A stretch of DNA of 64,000 nt, from the NCBI GenBank assembly GCA_040391785.1, contig JBEBXH010000019.1, positions 7,036 to 71,035 on the forward strand, given 5' to 3'. The notes beneath the pieces are model-generated. The model searched no databases, had not been told where the DNA came from, and was given only the letters and a program-made list of their open reading frames with translations. Shown here piece after piece: positions 24,598-33,264 of the stretch. The stretch is from UBA5239 sp040391785 (lineage in GTDB: Bacteria; Verrucomicrobiota; Lentisphaeria; Victivallales; Victivallaceae). The position numbers and the translations under genes were made by a program. The first letter of the stretch is position 1. Each line of letters begins with the position of its first letter.

Positions 24598-27239
24598 AAA
24601 AAGTATTTATGTTACTGTTTTTTCTAGTGGTATTCCAGCATATGAATGCCGTGGTGGTGATCTATTCCTGGGATCATTGGGAAGTGAACACGCAACAGAA
24701 GGAAATCAATTACACCATTCCGCAGGAGTACGTCGGGCACACGGCCAGCTTTATGTGTACCGCGTATCGCTATGCGAACCGGTGCGTCTGCCGGATCAAT
24801 ATCACTGATCCGAGCGGAAATATCATTGCATCCCAGGCCACGGAATCGGACGACGACAGCAGCGATAACAAGCACGGGAGCACCTCGGTCATCATCACGA
24901 CCGTGCTGAAAGCCGGCACCTATAAATTCCGCGAACAGGGTACCGGAACCGCCGACGACCGTGGCTACATGACCTCAGTTCAGATCATCGACTGGGACCA
25001 GCAAGGCGAAGACGTGACCCGGCTGCAGATCGACATCAATAAAACCATCGACGATCTCCGCAAGGAACTCGAAGGCGAGCTGAAGACCAAGGCCGCTGAG
25101 ATGCAGGCCGAAATCGATGGCCTCAAAAAAGGTCTCAACGACGCCCTGAATAAGCACGACGCGGACCAGGCGGCTTTGATTCGCCGGATCGAGGACCATG
25201 AGCGGCAGATTACGGAGCTGATCACGGATTTGCAGTACAATCTGGCGCGTCTGGAACGCCAGCAGGCCGAATATCTGGCGCAGCTTGAGACGATTAAAAT
25301 CGCCTTCGAAAAGGATGTCCAGATGTTGAATTTACAGATCAGCAATCTCGACAGTAAGTATGCAACGGAAGTATCGCGAATCAAATCGGACATCACGAAA
25401 ATTGAGCAGGATTTGAAGTCGCTGGAATCGCGTTTCCTGAGCGGCGACCAGGCATTGAAATCTCAGATCGATGCATTGACCAGCCAGCACAATGCGTTGC
25501 AGAATCAAGTGAATATCGCCGAGATGCAGCACCGAAACGATATTTCGGCGATTCAGTCGCAAATCGATGCCAAGACCTTGCAGATTCAGACGGAGCACCA
25601 GGCCGATGTCCGGAGGCTGGAACAGAGCATCAGCAATGTCGATTCCAAATACGCGACGGAAGTTTCGCATATCAATACCGAGTTGACGCGAATCAATAAC
25701 CTGATCACCCAATTGACGAAGGATTATCAGGCCGGCGATGCATCGCTGAAATCACAGATTGATACATTGCGTTTAACACAGATTGACCTGCAGAACCAAC
25801 TCAATAGTCAGTCGACGAATCATACTCGCGACGTGGCGGATTTGCAGAAGCAGATTACCGAAAAAACGGCTGCGCTGACGGACAAAATCAATACGGCAGT
25901 AGCGGATTTGCGGCTGGATATCGTGGCTCTGGAAAACAAACATCGGGAAGATACGCTGGAGCTGAAAAATAAGCTCGCATCCGTGGAAGCCAAGCTGGAA
26001 TCCGAGGTCAATAAGCTGGAGCAGGCCGACAAGGATCTCTACGACAAGATTTCTGAACTGCGGGAAAAGCAAGCCGATTATTACGCTCGCCTGGAAGTGA
26101 TTCGGGTCACTCATGAAAAAGACATGGAGGCCCTAAATAAAGAACTTGCAGCGCTGGAAAAACTTCATAAAGATGATGTTGCGGCTATCAATACCGATAT
26201 CGATAAAATCCAGGCGGAAGCGGATACACTGAAAGCCCAGCACGATAAAGATGTTGCGGCGCTCCGCTCGGAAATCGACGCGACCGTCGACAAACTGGAC
26301 AGCGAGGTCAAGAAAATCTATTTGGAGCTTGAAGCCCGCAAGAAAGAATTCGTGGCGTATCAGCAGGAAGTCATGCTGGCCATGGATGATCTTCAGATGC
26401 AGATTACCATGCTGGACAAAGCGGTCACTGAGCGCCTGAAAAACCTCGAGAACCGGATTCGCTATGCGGTCTATTCCGATGAAAAGCTGGCCGACCTGGA
26501 GAAGGAATATACGCGTGCGATTCAGGACAAGGAAACGGAAATTGCCGACCTCGATCTGGAAATCCGAGACCTCGAAGCTCTGGGCCGCGACGCAACTGCC
26601 AAACAGGAGCTGCGTGAGCGTAAGCTCAATGAGCTGCTGGTGTTGCGCAATGAATTGACGGATATCCAATTCGCCATCAAAATCCGCAACGACGATTCGG
26701 AATTCGCCGTTCACGAGGCGGAAATCGAGAAATTGAAGGCGGAACTGGCCGCGCTCCGCAAGTCATCGGAGCTGCTGCTTCAGCAGTTGGAAGAAAAGCT
26801 GATCGAGACGGAAAAGCGTCTGCTGGCGCTGCTCAATGAAGCACAGGAAACGGCGGCGGCGGAAAATGCTTCGCTCCGCAAGGATTTGGAAGATTTCAAG
26901 GCGCTGGTCCAGGTGTTTATCAATACTCTGCGCGATGAGCAAATCACCGGGGATGATGCCCTGCGCAAGCTGATCACGGAAATGGATGAATCCCACCGGA
27001 ACTTGCTTTCGCAGCTCGACAGTGATTTTGTTTCCCGGCTGGAAAAGCTGAAATTCGAGCAGGATGTCCAGTTCGAAAATCTGCGTTCGACCATCAACAA
27101 CATCGCTTATCAGCAGCGTTTCAACAATGGCTCCAGTGGAACTTACGGCCTGCCGTCGGTACGTGATGAGGATGTGCCGTCCGACAATCGTGACCTGCGG
27201 GTCAGTCCCACGGAAAGCCTGAATATTAACCTTAACTGA
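24591..27239 (+). CDS. Giant secreted coiled-coil protein of the transfer operon
   Basis: 882 residues; start overlaps the VirB4 stop by 7 bp. Signal peptide (LKKVFMLLFFLVVFQHMNA), then a globular Cys-containing domain to about residue 145 (IYSWDHWEVN, CVCRINITDPSG), then about 700 residues of heptad-rich coiled coil rich in E, K, Q, L and D. Two 97-residue units starting near 251 and 348 share IxNxDSKYATEVS. The C-terminus is a short polar tail. No T4SS family of this kind is known to me at this position. A periplasm-spanning or surface-extending rod is the natural inference. Confidence 0.88.
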   Translation: MLKKVFMLLFFLVVFQHMNAVVVIYSWDHWEVNTQQKEINYTIPQEYVGHTASFMCTAYRYANRCVCRINITDPSGNIIASQATESDDDSSDNKHGSTSVIITTVLKAGTYKFREQGTGTADDRGYMTSVQIIDWDQQGEDVTRLQIDINKTIDDLRKELEGELKTKAAEMQAEIDGLKKGLNDALNKHDADQAALIRRIEDHERQITELITDLQYNLARLERQQAEYLAQLETIKIAFEKDVQMLNLQISNLDSKYATEVSRIKSDITKIEQDLKSLESRFLSGDQALKSQIDALTSQHNALQNQVNIAEMQHRNDISAIQSQIDAKTLQIQTEHQADVRRLEQSISNVDSKYATEVSHINTELTRINNLITQLTKDYQAGDASLKSQIDTLRLTQIDLQNQLNSQSTNHTRDVADLQKQITEKTAALTDKINTAVADLRLDIVALENKHREDTLELKNKLASVEAKLESEVNKLEQADKDLYDKISELREKQADYYARLEVIRVTHEKDMEALNKELAALEKLHKDDVAAINTDIDKIQAEADTLKAQHDKDVAALRSEIDATVDKLDSEVKKIYLELEARKKEFVAYQQEVMLAMDDLQMQITMLDKAVTERLKNLENRIRYAVYSDEKLADLEKEYTRAIQDKETEIADLDLEIRDLEALGRDATAKQELRERKLNELLVLRNELTDIQFAIKIRNDDSEFAVHEAEIEKLKAELAALRKSSELLLQQLEEKLIETEKRLLALLNEAQETAAAENASLRKDLEDFKALVQVFINTLRDEQITGDDALRKLITEMDESHRNLLSQLDSDFVSRLEKLKFEQDVQFENLRSTINNIAYQQRFNNGSSGTYGLPSVRDEDVPSDNRDLRVSPTESLNINLN

Positions 27240-27252
27240 ATTTGGAGGATTT

Positions 27253-27699
27253 ATGAAGAAAGTAATTTATTTGTGCAGTGTCATTGGTTGTGTCATGATA
27301 TTTGGGTGCTCGTCCGGGCAGATGAACCGGACGGCGGCGACGGATCTGTTATCGCCGGCCATGGGACTGGCGGGCGGCTTGATCGGCATGTACGCCGCTG
27401 ACGGCGAGAGCCTTGGAACCCAGATGGCGGCGGCAGGTGCCGGTACGGTCGGAGCGTTTCTGCTCGGACAGTTCATTGAGAACAATTTCAAGGATGAAAA
27501 GGCAAAAGAGTATCGCGCCGGTTACGATCTTGGCCGCTCGAATTCGGCCAAGGAACTCTACTGGACCTACCAGAAGATTCATCAGGCAAAAGACGGCGAA
27601 AACCAGCTTCAAATGCAGGTTTACGAGTTCCCGGTCCAGTACCCGAATGACGGCGTGAAATACGTTCCGGACAGCATCGTGTTTCCGGTTTTAAAGTAG
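27253..27699 (+). CDS. Lipoprotein with glycine-zipper-like segment
   Basis: 148 residues, TTTGGAGG upstream. Lipobox IFGC with Cys19. Residues 33-75 (GLAGGLIGMYAADG, AAAGAGTVGAFLLGQFI) form a Gly/Ala-rich membrane-inserting hairpin like glycine-zipper lipoproteins; the end is soluble. Placed between the coiled-coil protein and the VirB5-like protein. It could anchor the rod or plug the channel; no established name. Confidence 0.8.
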   Translation: MKKVIYLCSVIGCVMIFGCSSGQMNRTAATDLLSPAMGLAGGLIGMYAADGESLGTQMAAAGAGTVGAFLLGQFIENNFKDEKAKEYRAGYDLGRSNSAKELYWTYQKIHQAKDGENQLQMQVYEFPVQYPNDGVKYVPDSIVFPVLK

Positions 27700-27708
27700 G
27701 AGTTTATT

Positions 27709-28566
27709 ATGCGTAAATATTTAATTATAGGACTGATATGTATCTGCGGCAGCCAGGCATGGGCGCAGTTCGCGGTGCATGACAGCGTCAGCTACATCCA
27801 TAATACCGTAAAGGCGATTCAGGACGAACTGTATCAGCAGCTTGACCTCGATTTCCAGATGGACCAGCTCGGCAAGACCGGCGAGATCCTGCGGACGTCC
27901 ATCGATACGCTGAAGGTGGCGAAGGACACTTATCAGACCGTCAGCGACGTCTACGATACTGCCATGGATATTTCGAACCGCATTGGTGACCCGAGCAAGC
28001 TCATTTCCTACATGAATTCGCGTTTCTGGAACGAGCACGAAATTACGGCGGCGCTGAACATCACCAAGACCGCGATGAACATGAGCGACGGCGCGGTGGC
28101 GAGCACGGCAGACATCGAATACATGCTCCGGAATGTCGATTACGCCGCCTCGGAAATCGATGTCAACAGTTCGCGGGACCTGGCGCATACCCAGAAAGGC
28201 GCGATTGCCGTCCGTCAATTCATGAGTGAATGGGGCCCGAAAGCCCTGCTGCAGCTGCAGGACTTGAACCGCGAGGACCAGAAATTAAATGCCCGCAATT
28301 CAAACCTGAACGAGATGCAGCACGCCACTTACAAGAACGGCATCTGGCAGTCGAACACGCTCGGCCAAATGTTTGCGGCACAAACCGCGCATTCGGCGAT
28401 GGTCGCTCAGCAGATGTATCTCGAAAACTCCATTCGCGACCAGGAAATGCTGGAGCATGCGCAGGCCATTTACGACGCTCAAAAAGTGAACGAAGCCGGT
28501 GCGAAATCTCGCGAAACCATGGGATCGTTCTCAGGTAATTTCATCGACACATTTATCAACAGGTGA
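27709..28566 (+). CDS. VirB5/TrbJ-like exported T4SS protein
   Basis: 285 residues, TAGGAG upstream. Signal peptide ending SQAWAQ, then a mostly helical protein (DQLGKTGEILRTSIDTLKVA, MEHAQAIYDAQKVNE-type helices), no Cys. Helical content, size and location directly before the VirB6-like gene match VirB5/TrbJ minor pilus proteins. Assignment is by context and architecture, since this family diverges strongly. Confidence 0.72.
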   Translation: MRKYLIIGLICICGSQAWAQFAVHDSVSYIHNTVKAIQDELYQQLDLDFQMDQLGKTGEILRTSIDTLKVAKDTYQTVSDVYDTAMDISNRIGDPSKLISYMNSRFWNEHEITAALNITKTAMNMSDGAVASTADIEYMLRNVDYAASEIDVNSSRDLAHTQKGAIAVRQFMSEWGPKALLQLQDLNREDQKLNARNSNLNEMQHATYKNGIWQSNTLGQMFAAQTAHSAMVAQQMYLENSIRDQEMLEHAQAIYDAQKVNEAGAKSRETMGSFSGNFIDTFINR

Positions 28567-28571
28567 GCATA

Positions 28572-29531
28572 ATGTCAGGATCAATAACATTCAACAACAT
28601 TGCACAGGTGATTCTGTCCACGCTGGACACGATGTACCTGGCTTGCATGGGGTTCGCGTTTCTGATCATCATGCTGTCGGTCTACCGGAACTATACGCAG
28701 TTCGGCGAATATTTTGGGCTAAAATACATGATGGCGGTACTACTGACGGTGGTGTTCATCGTAGTGTTTCCTGCCATGGCCGATTACCTGTTCAAAGCCA
28801 TGCTCGAATGGGGTCGCGATGCCGGCAAGAGAGTCGAAGAAATCGTCAACGTGCTTTTGCGGATGGAAGTCAAAGGTGGATTTCTGGATTCGGTAGTAAC
28901 TGGAATAGCGAACTTGTTCTATGGCAGTGCAATTTGGGTTGGCAGTTTTATCCGAGATATCATGATATTGGTTTTGTGCGGTATTTTCTTGATTTTAAAA
29001 ACATTATCGCCAGTATTTATTGCTATGATGACTGTCCCGGAAACGAAAAGTATCGCCGTGAATTTTCTAACTATGGCCTTTGGATTGATTATGATGCCCT
29101 TGTGTATGCTATTTGGTGATTTATGCCTGGTATGGATAACATGTCAAATATGGGAACATTTGGGTTTGGCTTCCGCCGCGGTAGCTGGTGTGGGAGCCGC
29201 AGGCGGCGTTGGTGGAGCATTGGCGGTGCTGAGCATGAATCCGCCGGGAATGGTTATAGTCGCTGCCGGTGCGATGGGTGCCTTATTTGCTTTCGGCTGT
29301 GTGTTCGTTCTGCTGTGTATTGTTATGTATGTAGGCATTCCTTGGGCTTGCTTATCTCTGTTCAGAGGTGCCGGAATCGGAAATGCCTTGGCAATGTCAT
29401 TAAATACAGCAGCGAATGTAATGTCGCTGGCAAAAGCCGGACATGGCGCTGAAAAAGGACTTGGTTCTTCTTTGGGCAATATCAAAAAAACTATTTCAGA
29501 TCGAAATGGCAAAAATGGAGGTTCTAAATGA
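28572..29531 (+). CDS. VirB6/TrbL-like polytopic T4SS channel protein
   Basis: 319 residues from ATG 28572 (AGGTGA, 5 bp). At least six hydrophobic segments, including MYLACMGFAFLIIMLSVY, YMMAVLLTVVFIVVFPAMA, MILVLCGIFLILKTL and a long Gly/Ala/Met-rich run (AVAGVGAAGGVGGALAVL). The basic polar C-terminus is cytoplasmic. This is VirB6/TrbL topology. The gene stop is only 2 bp from the stop of the convergent lipoprotein gene. Confidence 0.85.
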   Translation: MSGSITFNNIAQVILSTLDTMYLACMGFAFLIIMLSVYRNYTQFGEYFGLKYMMAVLLTVVFIVVFPAMADYLFKAMLEWGRDAGKRVEEIVNVLLRMEVKGGFLDSVVTGIANLFYGSAIWVGSFIRDIMILVLCGIFLILKTLSPVFIAMMTVPETKSIAVNFLTMAFGLIMMPLCMLFGDLCLVWITCQIWEHLGLASAAVAGVGAAGGVGGALAVLSMNPPGMVIVAAGAMGALFAFGCVFVLLCIVMYVGIPWACLSLFRGAGIGNALAMSLNTAANVMSLAKAGHGAEKGLGSSLGNIKKTISDRNGKNGGSK

Positions 29532-29533
29532 TT

Positions 29534-29785
29534 TCATTTATCTCCATAGGTATTTTGAGTGCGCTCTCTATGCTTATTGGCCACATCTTCTTTGAATTTG
29601 CGGGCATCTTCTATTTCGCGTTGTTTTTCTTCTTCGGCTTTTTTTCTGGCGGCGGCTTCTTCTTCCATCAGTTGAGTTTGGCGGGCAATGTTTTTCTTGG
29701 ATTCGCTGGATTCACCGCAGCCGGTTGTCAGAAAACCGATAGAAATGGCGATAAGAATCATTGTTGCAAGAACAGATTTTTTCAT
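29534..29785 (-). CDS. Small coiled-coil lipoprotein, paralogue 2, antisense in the transfer operon
   Basis: 83 residues, AAGGAG upstream of ATG 29785. Signal peptide with lipobox TTGC (Cys23), then GESSESKKNIARQTQ and a charged helix ending TYGDK. About half of its mature residues match the lipoprotein at 17664-17900, and the leaders (CGCGA, TC-AAATTT-GAAC) are also related, so gene and leader were duplicated together. It is the only minus-strand gene within the 21-40.8 kb transfer operon and would be transcribed against it, or silenced by it. Confidence 0.85.
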   Translation of the reverse strand: MKKSVLATMILIAISIGFLTTGCGESSESKKNIARQTQLMEEEAAARKKAEEEKQREIEDARKFKEDVANKHRERTQNTYGDK

Positions 29786-29865
29786 GAGTTCACTCCTTGT
29801 TTAAGTTCAAATTCTAGACAAACTTGCCTGGTCGCGATGTCTGCCGGGTCATTTCGGGAGGCTAT

Positions 29866-30474
29866 ATGAATATAAAAGATAAAAACCTCACGATTTATGA
29901 TCTGGTAAATCATCAACGAAACTTAATTTCCCTGTGGCTAATTTATCACATTGTTGTTTTCATTACAATAGTCATCGGTGCATTTTTTGCCTACAAATAC
30001 ATGTCGATGCCGGACCGGGTATTGATACTCGGGCGTGATCGCAATATTTATATCGGCAATTCTGCCTCGGTGGAGTCCGGGCTGGTACTGGAAGATATCG
30101 CTATGCGGGCAGCTTATGCGGTTCTGTCGAGGAGATATGATTACCAGAATATGCGGCCACTGGAGATGATTTTCACTAAACGCGGCCAGAGTCAGGCGAA
30201 GTCGTATTTGAGCTCGACTCAGGAGATGTTCAAAGAACGCCAACTGTTCCAGGAGATAGATTCCTGCGAAGTGCAATACTCCCAAAAAGATGGTCAGTAT
30301 TTTGCCCTTGTTAAAGGAACTTTAAAGCGTAACGGCATGTATTTCGGACATCCGTATGCACAGATGCGAGATTTTGCCCTGATGATGCGCCTGGAACGCA
30401 CGGAAAACAATTACGAGCTGCCGTTCAAGGTGGCCGGAATGAAATATTATGAGGAGGAAACGGAAAATGAATGA
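29866..30474 (+). CDS. TraE/VirB8-like T4SS protein 1
   Basis: 202 residues from ATG 29866 (CGGGAGG, 5 bp). A single N-terminal membrane helix (SLWLIYHIVVFITIVIGAFFA) is followed by a periplasmic domain of the kind seen in F-type TraE: repetitive helices then a beta part (SCEVQYSQKDGQYFALVKG). It precedes a second, shorter-linked protein of the same architecture. Inner-membrane assembly factor. Assigned by topology and gene order. Confidence 0.72.
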   Translation: MNIKDKNLTIYDLVNHQRNLISLWLIYHIVVFITIVIGAFFAYKYMSMPDRVLILGRDRNIYIGNSASVESGLVLEDIAMRAAYAVLSRRYDYQNMRPLEMIFTKRGQSQAKSYLSSTQEMFKERQLFQEIDSCEVQYSQKDGQYFALVKGTLKRNGMYFGHPYAQMRDFALMMRLERTENNYELPFKVAGMKYYEEETENE

Positions 30475-31054
30475 CCCCAGTTACAAAAGTAAAAACAAGC
30501 TGTTATCGAGGCTGATGCTGGCCTATATCCCGCTGTCGTTTCTGACGCCGGTGATGATGTACCAGCTTCGCGACAACAACCGCCTGATCGTCATCGACGG
30601 TCGGCATTCGTACCATATTACGGAATACGCCGACAAGGAAAAGCTGGTCCAGCTTTACGAGTACACAGCACGTCTCGCGACGGATGCCTTCCTGATGCGC
30701 AATCCGAACGGCCTCGACCGGGCGGTGCTGTTCGACGAAATGTACGTCGGCAAAGCACGCCAGAAAGCACTGGACCAGCTGCGCGCTGAATTCGTCCAGT
30801 TCGGCAGCAACGAAATCCATCAGAAGGTTGAAATTCTAAACATCAAAGTCCTGCAGGCGGACAGCCGCAAGTCTTTCGTGCGGATCGAGGGACAGCTTAT
30901 CCGGTCGTTCGTGCAAGGCGGCGAGCGCGGCACGTACGCTGTGAAATTCGAGGCGGCGATGAGCCTGGCCACCAACTACGATCTGGCGAAAAACGCGGTT
31001 TACCCGTTCGTGGTCACCGACATCACCTACACCCAAGAAGAAATCAAACCATAA
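30467..31054 (+). CDS. TraE/VirB8-like T4SS protein 2
   Basis: 195 residues, start inside the end of the preceding gene (8-bp overlap) with GAGGAGG 9 bp upstream. One membrane helix (LMLAYIPLSFLTPVMMY) and a periplasmic domain ending in the beta pattern SFVRIEGQLIRSFVQGGERG. Same layout and length as its neighbour, though sequence identity is low, so a divergent tandem duplicate or two subunits of a hetero-oligomer. F-like systems usually have one TraE. Confidence 0.7.
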   Translation: MNDPSYKSKNKLLSRLMLAYIPLSFLTPVMMYQLRDNNRLIVIDGRHSYHITEYADKEKLVQLYEYTARLATDAFLMRNPNGLDRAVLFDEMYVGKARQKALDQLRAEFVQFGSNEIHQKVEILNIKVLQADSRKSFVRIEGQLIRSFVQGGERGTYAVKFEAAMSLATNYDLAKNAVYPFVVTDITYTQEEIKP

Positions 31055-31065
31055 GGAGAGTTAAT

Positions 31066-32007
31066 ATGTTTAAAATCAAAATGTTGTCTGTTTTGTTCGC
31101 CATCAGCGGGATGGCTGTATGCTTCGCATCCGGGCCGGTCGAAAAAATGAACCAGTTCCGGGAGTTCCAGCTCACGCAGGGTGAAATTTATACCGTCAAA
31201 GTCAAAAAAGACGACGGCGTAACGACCGTTACTTTCCCCTCGGAAATTTCCAAAATCGCTGGCGTGAACGTCGCGACCGACAACTCCGGGGATTTCCTGA
31301 TCGCAGCCAAGGCGGGCAGTTATTATTTCAATCTGGTTGCCTTGAAGCCCGGCGTTTCCGGTACTCTGACGGTGGTTTACAATCGGAAAACTTATATTCT
31401 GCATCTGGTTCATGATGAAAAGGAAGCGTATTCGGCAGTCAACTTCACCGGCACGGGCGGTGGCGGCAAGACATTGAGCGGTGGCAAAGTTACTCCGGCC
31501 CGGCTGTTGTCGCTGATCGATATGTCGAAGGCTTATGACCTGATGTTTCAGCGCTATCCGCATGAATTGCGCGATTCCGTGCGGGCAAAAAATCACCGGA
31601 TTTTCGACTTCACCAAGTTCAAAATCGAACTGAAGGAAGTTATTCGTTATAATACCGAGGATACGCTGGTTTTCAAGCTGCTGATGCACAATCCCACGGG
31701 TGAAGAGATTCTTTACGATAAGTTCAGTTTTTCCGCTCAGGTTGCCGGCAAACACCATCCCATGAGCGCTGCAGACGCCAGCGGCATAATGCCCCCAAAA
31801 TCGGCGACCTGGGCCTTTTTCACCATTACCGGCACTACGGCTGGCGGGCGTAATAACCTCGCTCCGGACAATGACTTCATCATCGGAGTTACGGCCAAAT
31901 ACATGGAGGAGGGATTTCGTCCTGCGGGCGACCAGCGCGTCTCCGCTGGACCGAGCCCGGACACGGTCCGGTGCGATGATCTTTTTGAAGGGGAGATTGA
32001 GGAATGA
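31066..32007 (+). CDS. VirB9/TraK-like T4SS protein with repeat-derived C-terminus
   Basis: 313 residues, AAGGAGAG upstream, signal peptide ending in CFASG. An N-terminal beta domain (EIYTVKVKKDDGVTTVTFP, SGTLTVVYNRKTYILHLV) resembles the TraK/VirB9 outer-membrane-core component and it directly precedes the VirB10-like gene, with an ATGA stop-start overlap. The last 32 residues (from FRPAGDQRVSAG to the stop) are encoded largely by repeat copy C read antisense, so the natural end of the protein was probably replaced. Confidence 0.8.
   Translation: MFKIKMLSVLFAISGMAVCFASGPVEKMNQFREFQLTQGEIYTVKVKKDDGVTTVTFPSEISKIAGVNVATDNSGDFLIAAKAGSYYFNLVALKPGVSGTLTVVYNRKTYILHLVHDEKEAYSAVNFTGTGGGGKTLSGGKVTPARLLSLIDMSKAYDLMFQRYPHELRDSVRAKNHRIFDFTKFKIELKEVIRYNTEDTLVFKLLMHNPTGEEILYDKFSFSAQVAGKHHPMSAADASGIMPPKSATWAFFTITGTTAGGRNNLAPDNDFIIGVTAKYMEEGFRPAGDQRVSAGPSPDTVRCDDLFEGEIEE
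31912..31974 (-). repeat. Triple-hairpin repeat, copy C (inside the VirB9-like gene)
   Basis: Read on the minus strand: CCGGAC-cgt-GTCCGG, GCTCGGT, CCAGCG-gagacg-CGCTGG, TCGCCC-gca-GGACGA. It lies antisense to the gene and is translated in the VirB9-like frame as PAGDQRVSAGPSPDTVRCDD. Copy E would encode a similar PVGDQRYPRAGPRAATCRCDD in the same relative frame. It ends about 30 bp before the VirB10-like start. Confidence 0.85.
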
Positions 32008-33173
32008 ATTTACGCGAAATCACTAAGAAATTACGGAGTCCGATGGGCAAGTCCATCGCATTCCTGATCGCGATCGTCATTCTGGTATTGGCGGCCATTC
32101 CGTTCCTGATGCGTGATGACGCCGGAAAACTGGAAGCCGGCGACCAGGAAAAGCGTACCGAAGGTACTTACGAAATCCCCGGTACCGCCAAGCCGATCCA
32201 AAGCGGCAAGCAGTCCGGTACGCAGAATGTCGTCGAGAAGAAAAATCCGGGCGTAATCAGCGATGGCAAGACGGTTCAACCGCCGACCGCGCCGCGTCCG
32301 CCGATCGAGCGTTCAAAGAATGCCGATTTCAGGACCACGGTACGTAGCACGGCCCCGTCATCCGGCCCGACAATCACCATTATCGATGGCGAGAATTCGT
32401 CCGCAAATAACGTATTCGTTTCGGAGCGTTTCGCGCCGTATGGGCGGATGATTTCGTGCAAAATGATCAATACCGTCGAGTCCGGCAATACCCAGACACC
32501 GCTGATCGCGGTTGTCACTGAAGACCTCTGGTGGATCAACAATCATGGTGAGAAAAAGCTGATTATTCCCGCCGGAACCGAGGTGCACGGAACAGTCGAC
32601 GGCTCGAAGCCGGTACGCAACCGTTTGGTGACCGGCAACAACTTTGTGTTGGTCTGGCAGACCACCAGTAATATGGTCGGTTTCGAGCTGCAATTGAAAG
32701 GAATTGCGCTCGAGAAATCGACTTATCCGGACAACCCGATACTGGCGACAATCAGCGATATGAGTGCCGGTATTCCAGGTCAGGTCATTTCCAATGAAAA
32801 CCTCAGTAAATTCATGATGTACACGCTGGCGTTCGCGCAGGGGGTGGCACAAGGATATCAGACGACCGAGGTCTACTCGGACTCCGGGGTGACGGTTTCC
32901 ACGCAGGACGGCACTACGAAAAGCGCAATTGCACGCGGTACGGAAACGCTGGCTCAGGTCATGCTGCAGGATGTCTCGCAGATGATCGCCAAGGAATCGT
33001 ATTATATCCGGGTGGCGGCCGGCACGGAATTCTATCTGTTTGTTCAGCAGGTCATCAACCTCGACGATGCCAAAATTGCCGATACCCTGCTCAACAAGCT
33101 CGAAGAACAGAAGATTCAAGGCGAACAGCCCCGACAGTCCCACCGCAACGTCCTTAACTCATTTTCAAAATAA
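32004..33173 (+). CDS. VirB10/TraB/TrbI-like T4SS core protein
   Basis: 389 residues; GGGGAG in the end of the previous gene serves as ribosome site. One N-terminal membrane helix (SIAFLIAIVILVLAAIPFLM), a Pro-rich linker (PPTAPRPPIE), then the VirB10 beta-barrel domain with MISCKMINTVESGN, VVTEDLWW and IIPAGTEVHGTVDG, the classic TrbI motif series, and a helical antenna region (FMMYTLAFAQGVAQG). It spans inner and outer membrane and links ATP use to the outer pore. Confidence 0.93.
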   Translation: MNLREITKKLRSPMGKSIAFLIAIVILVLAAIPFLMRDDAGKLEAGDQEKRTEGTYEIPGTAKPIQSGKQSGTQNVVEKKNPGVISDGKTVQPPTAPRPPIERSKNADFRTTVRSTAPSSGPTITIIDGENSSANNVFVSERFAPYGRMISCKMINTVESGNTQTPLIAVVTEDLWWINNHGEKKLIIPAGTEVHGTVDGSKPVRNRLVTGNNFVLVWQTTSNMVGFELQLKGIALEKSTYPDNPILATISDMSAGIPGQVISNENLSKFMMYTLAFAQGVAQGYQTTEVYSDSGVTVSTQDGTTKSAIARGTETLAQVMLQDVSQMIAKESYYIRVAAGTEFYLFVQQVINLDDAKIADTLLNKLEEQKIQGEQPRQSHRNVLNSFSK

Positions 33174-33183
33174 AAAATAACTC

Positions 33184-33245
33184 GCCACCGGCTGCTTAGC
33201 CGGACGGGGTCCAGCGTCGGAAGTGCTGGTCGCCAAAGGCGAAAT
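33184..33245 (+). repeat. Triple-hairpin repeat, copy D
   Basis: Plus strand: CCGGCT-GCTT-AGCCGG, GACGGGGT, CCAGC-gtcggaagt-GCTGG, TCGCC-aaa-GGCGA. It starts 11 bp after the VirB10-like stop and ends 7 bp before the AAAGGAG of the next gene, in sense orientation. Confidence 0.9.
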
Positions 33246-33264
33246 CCTAAAGGAGAAACAACTT

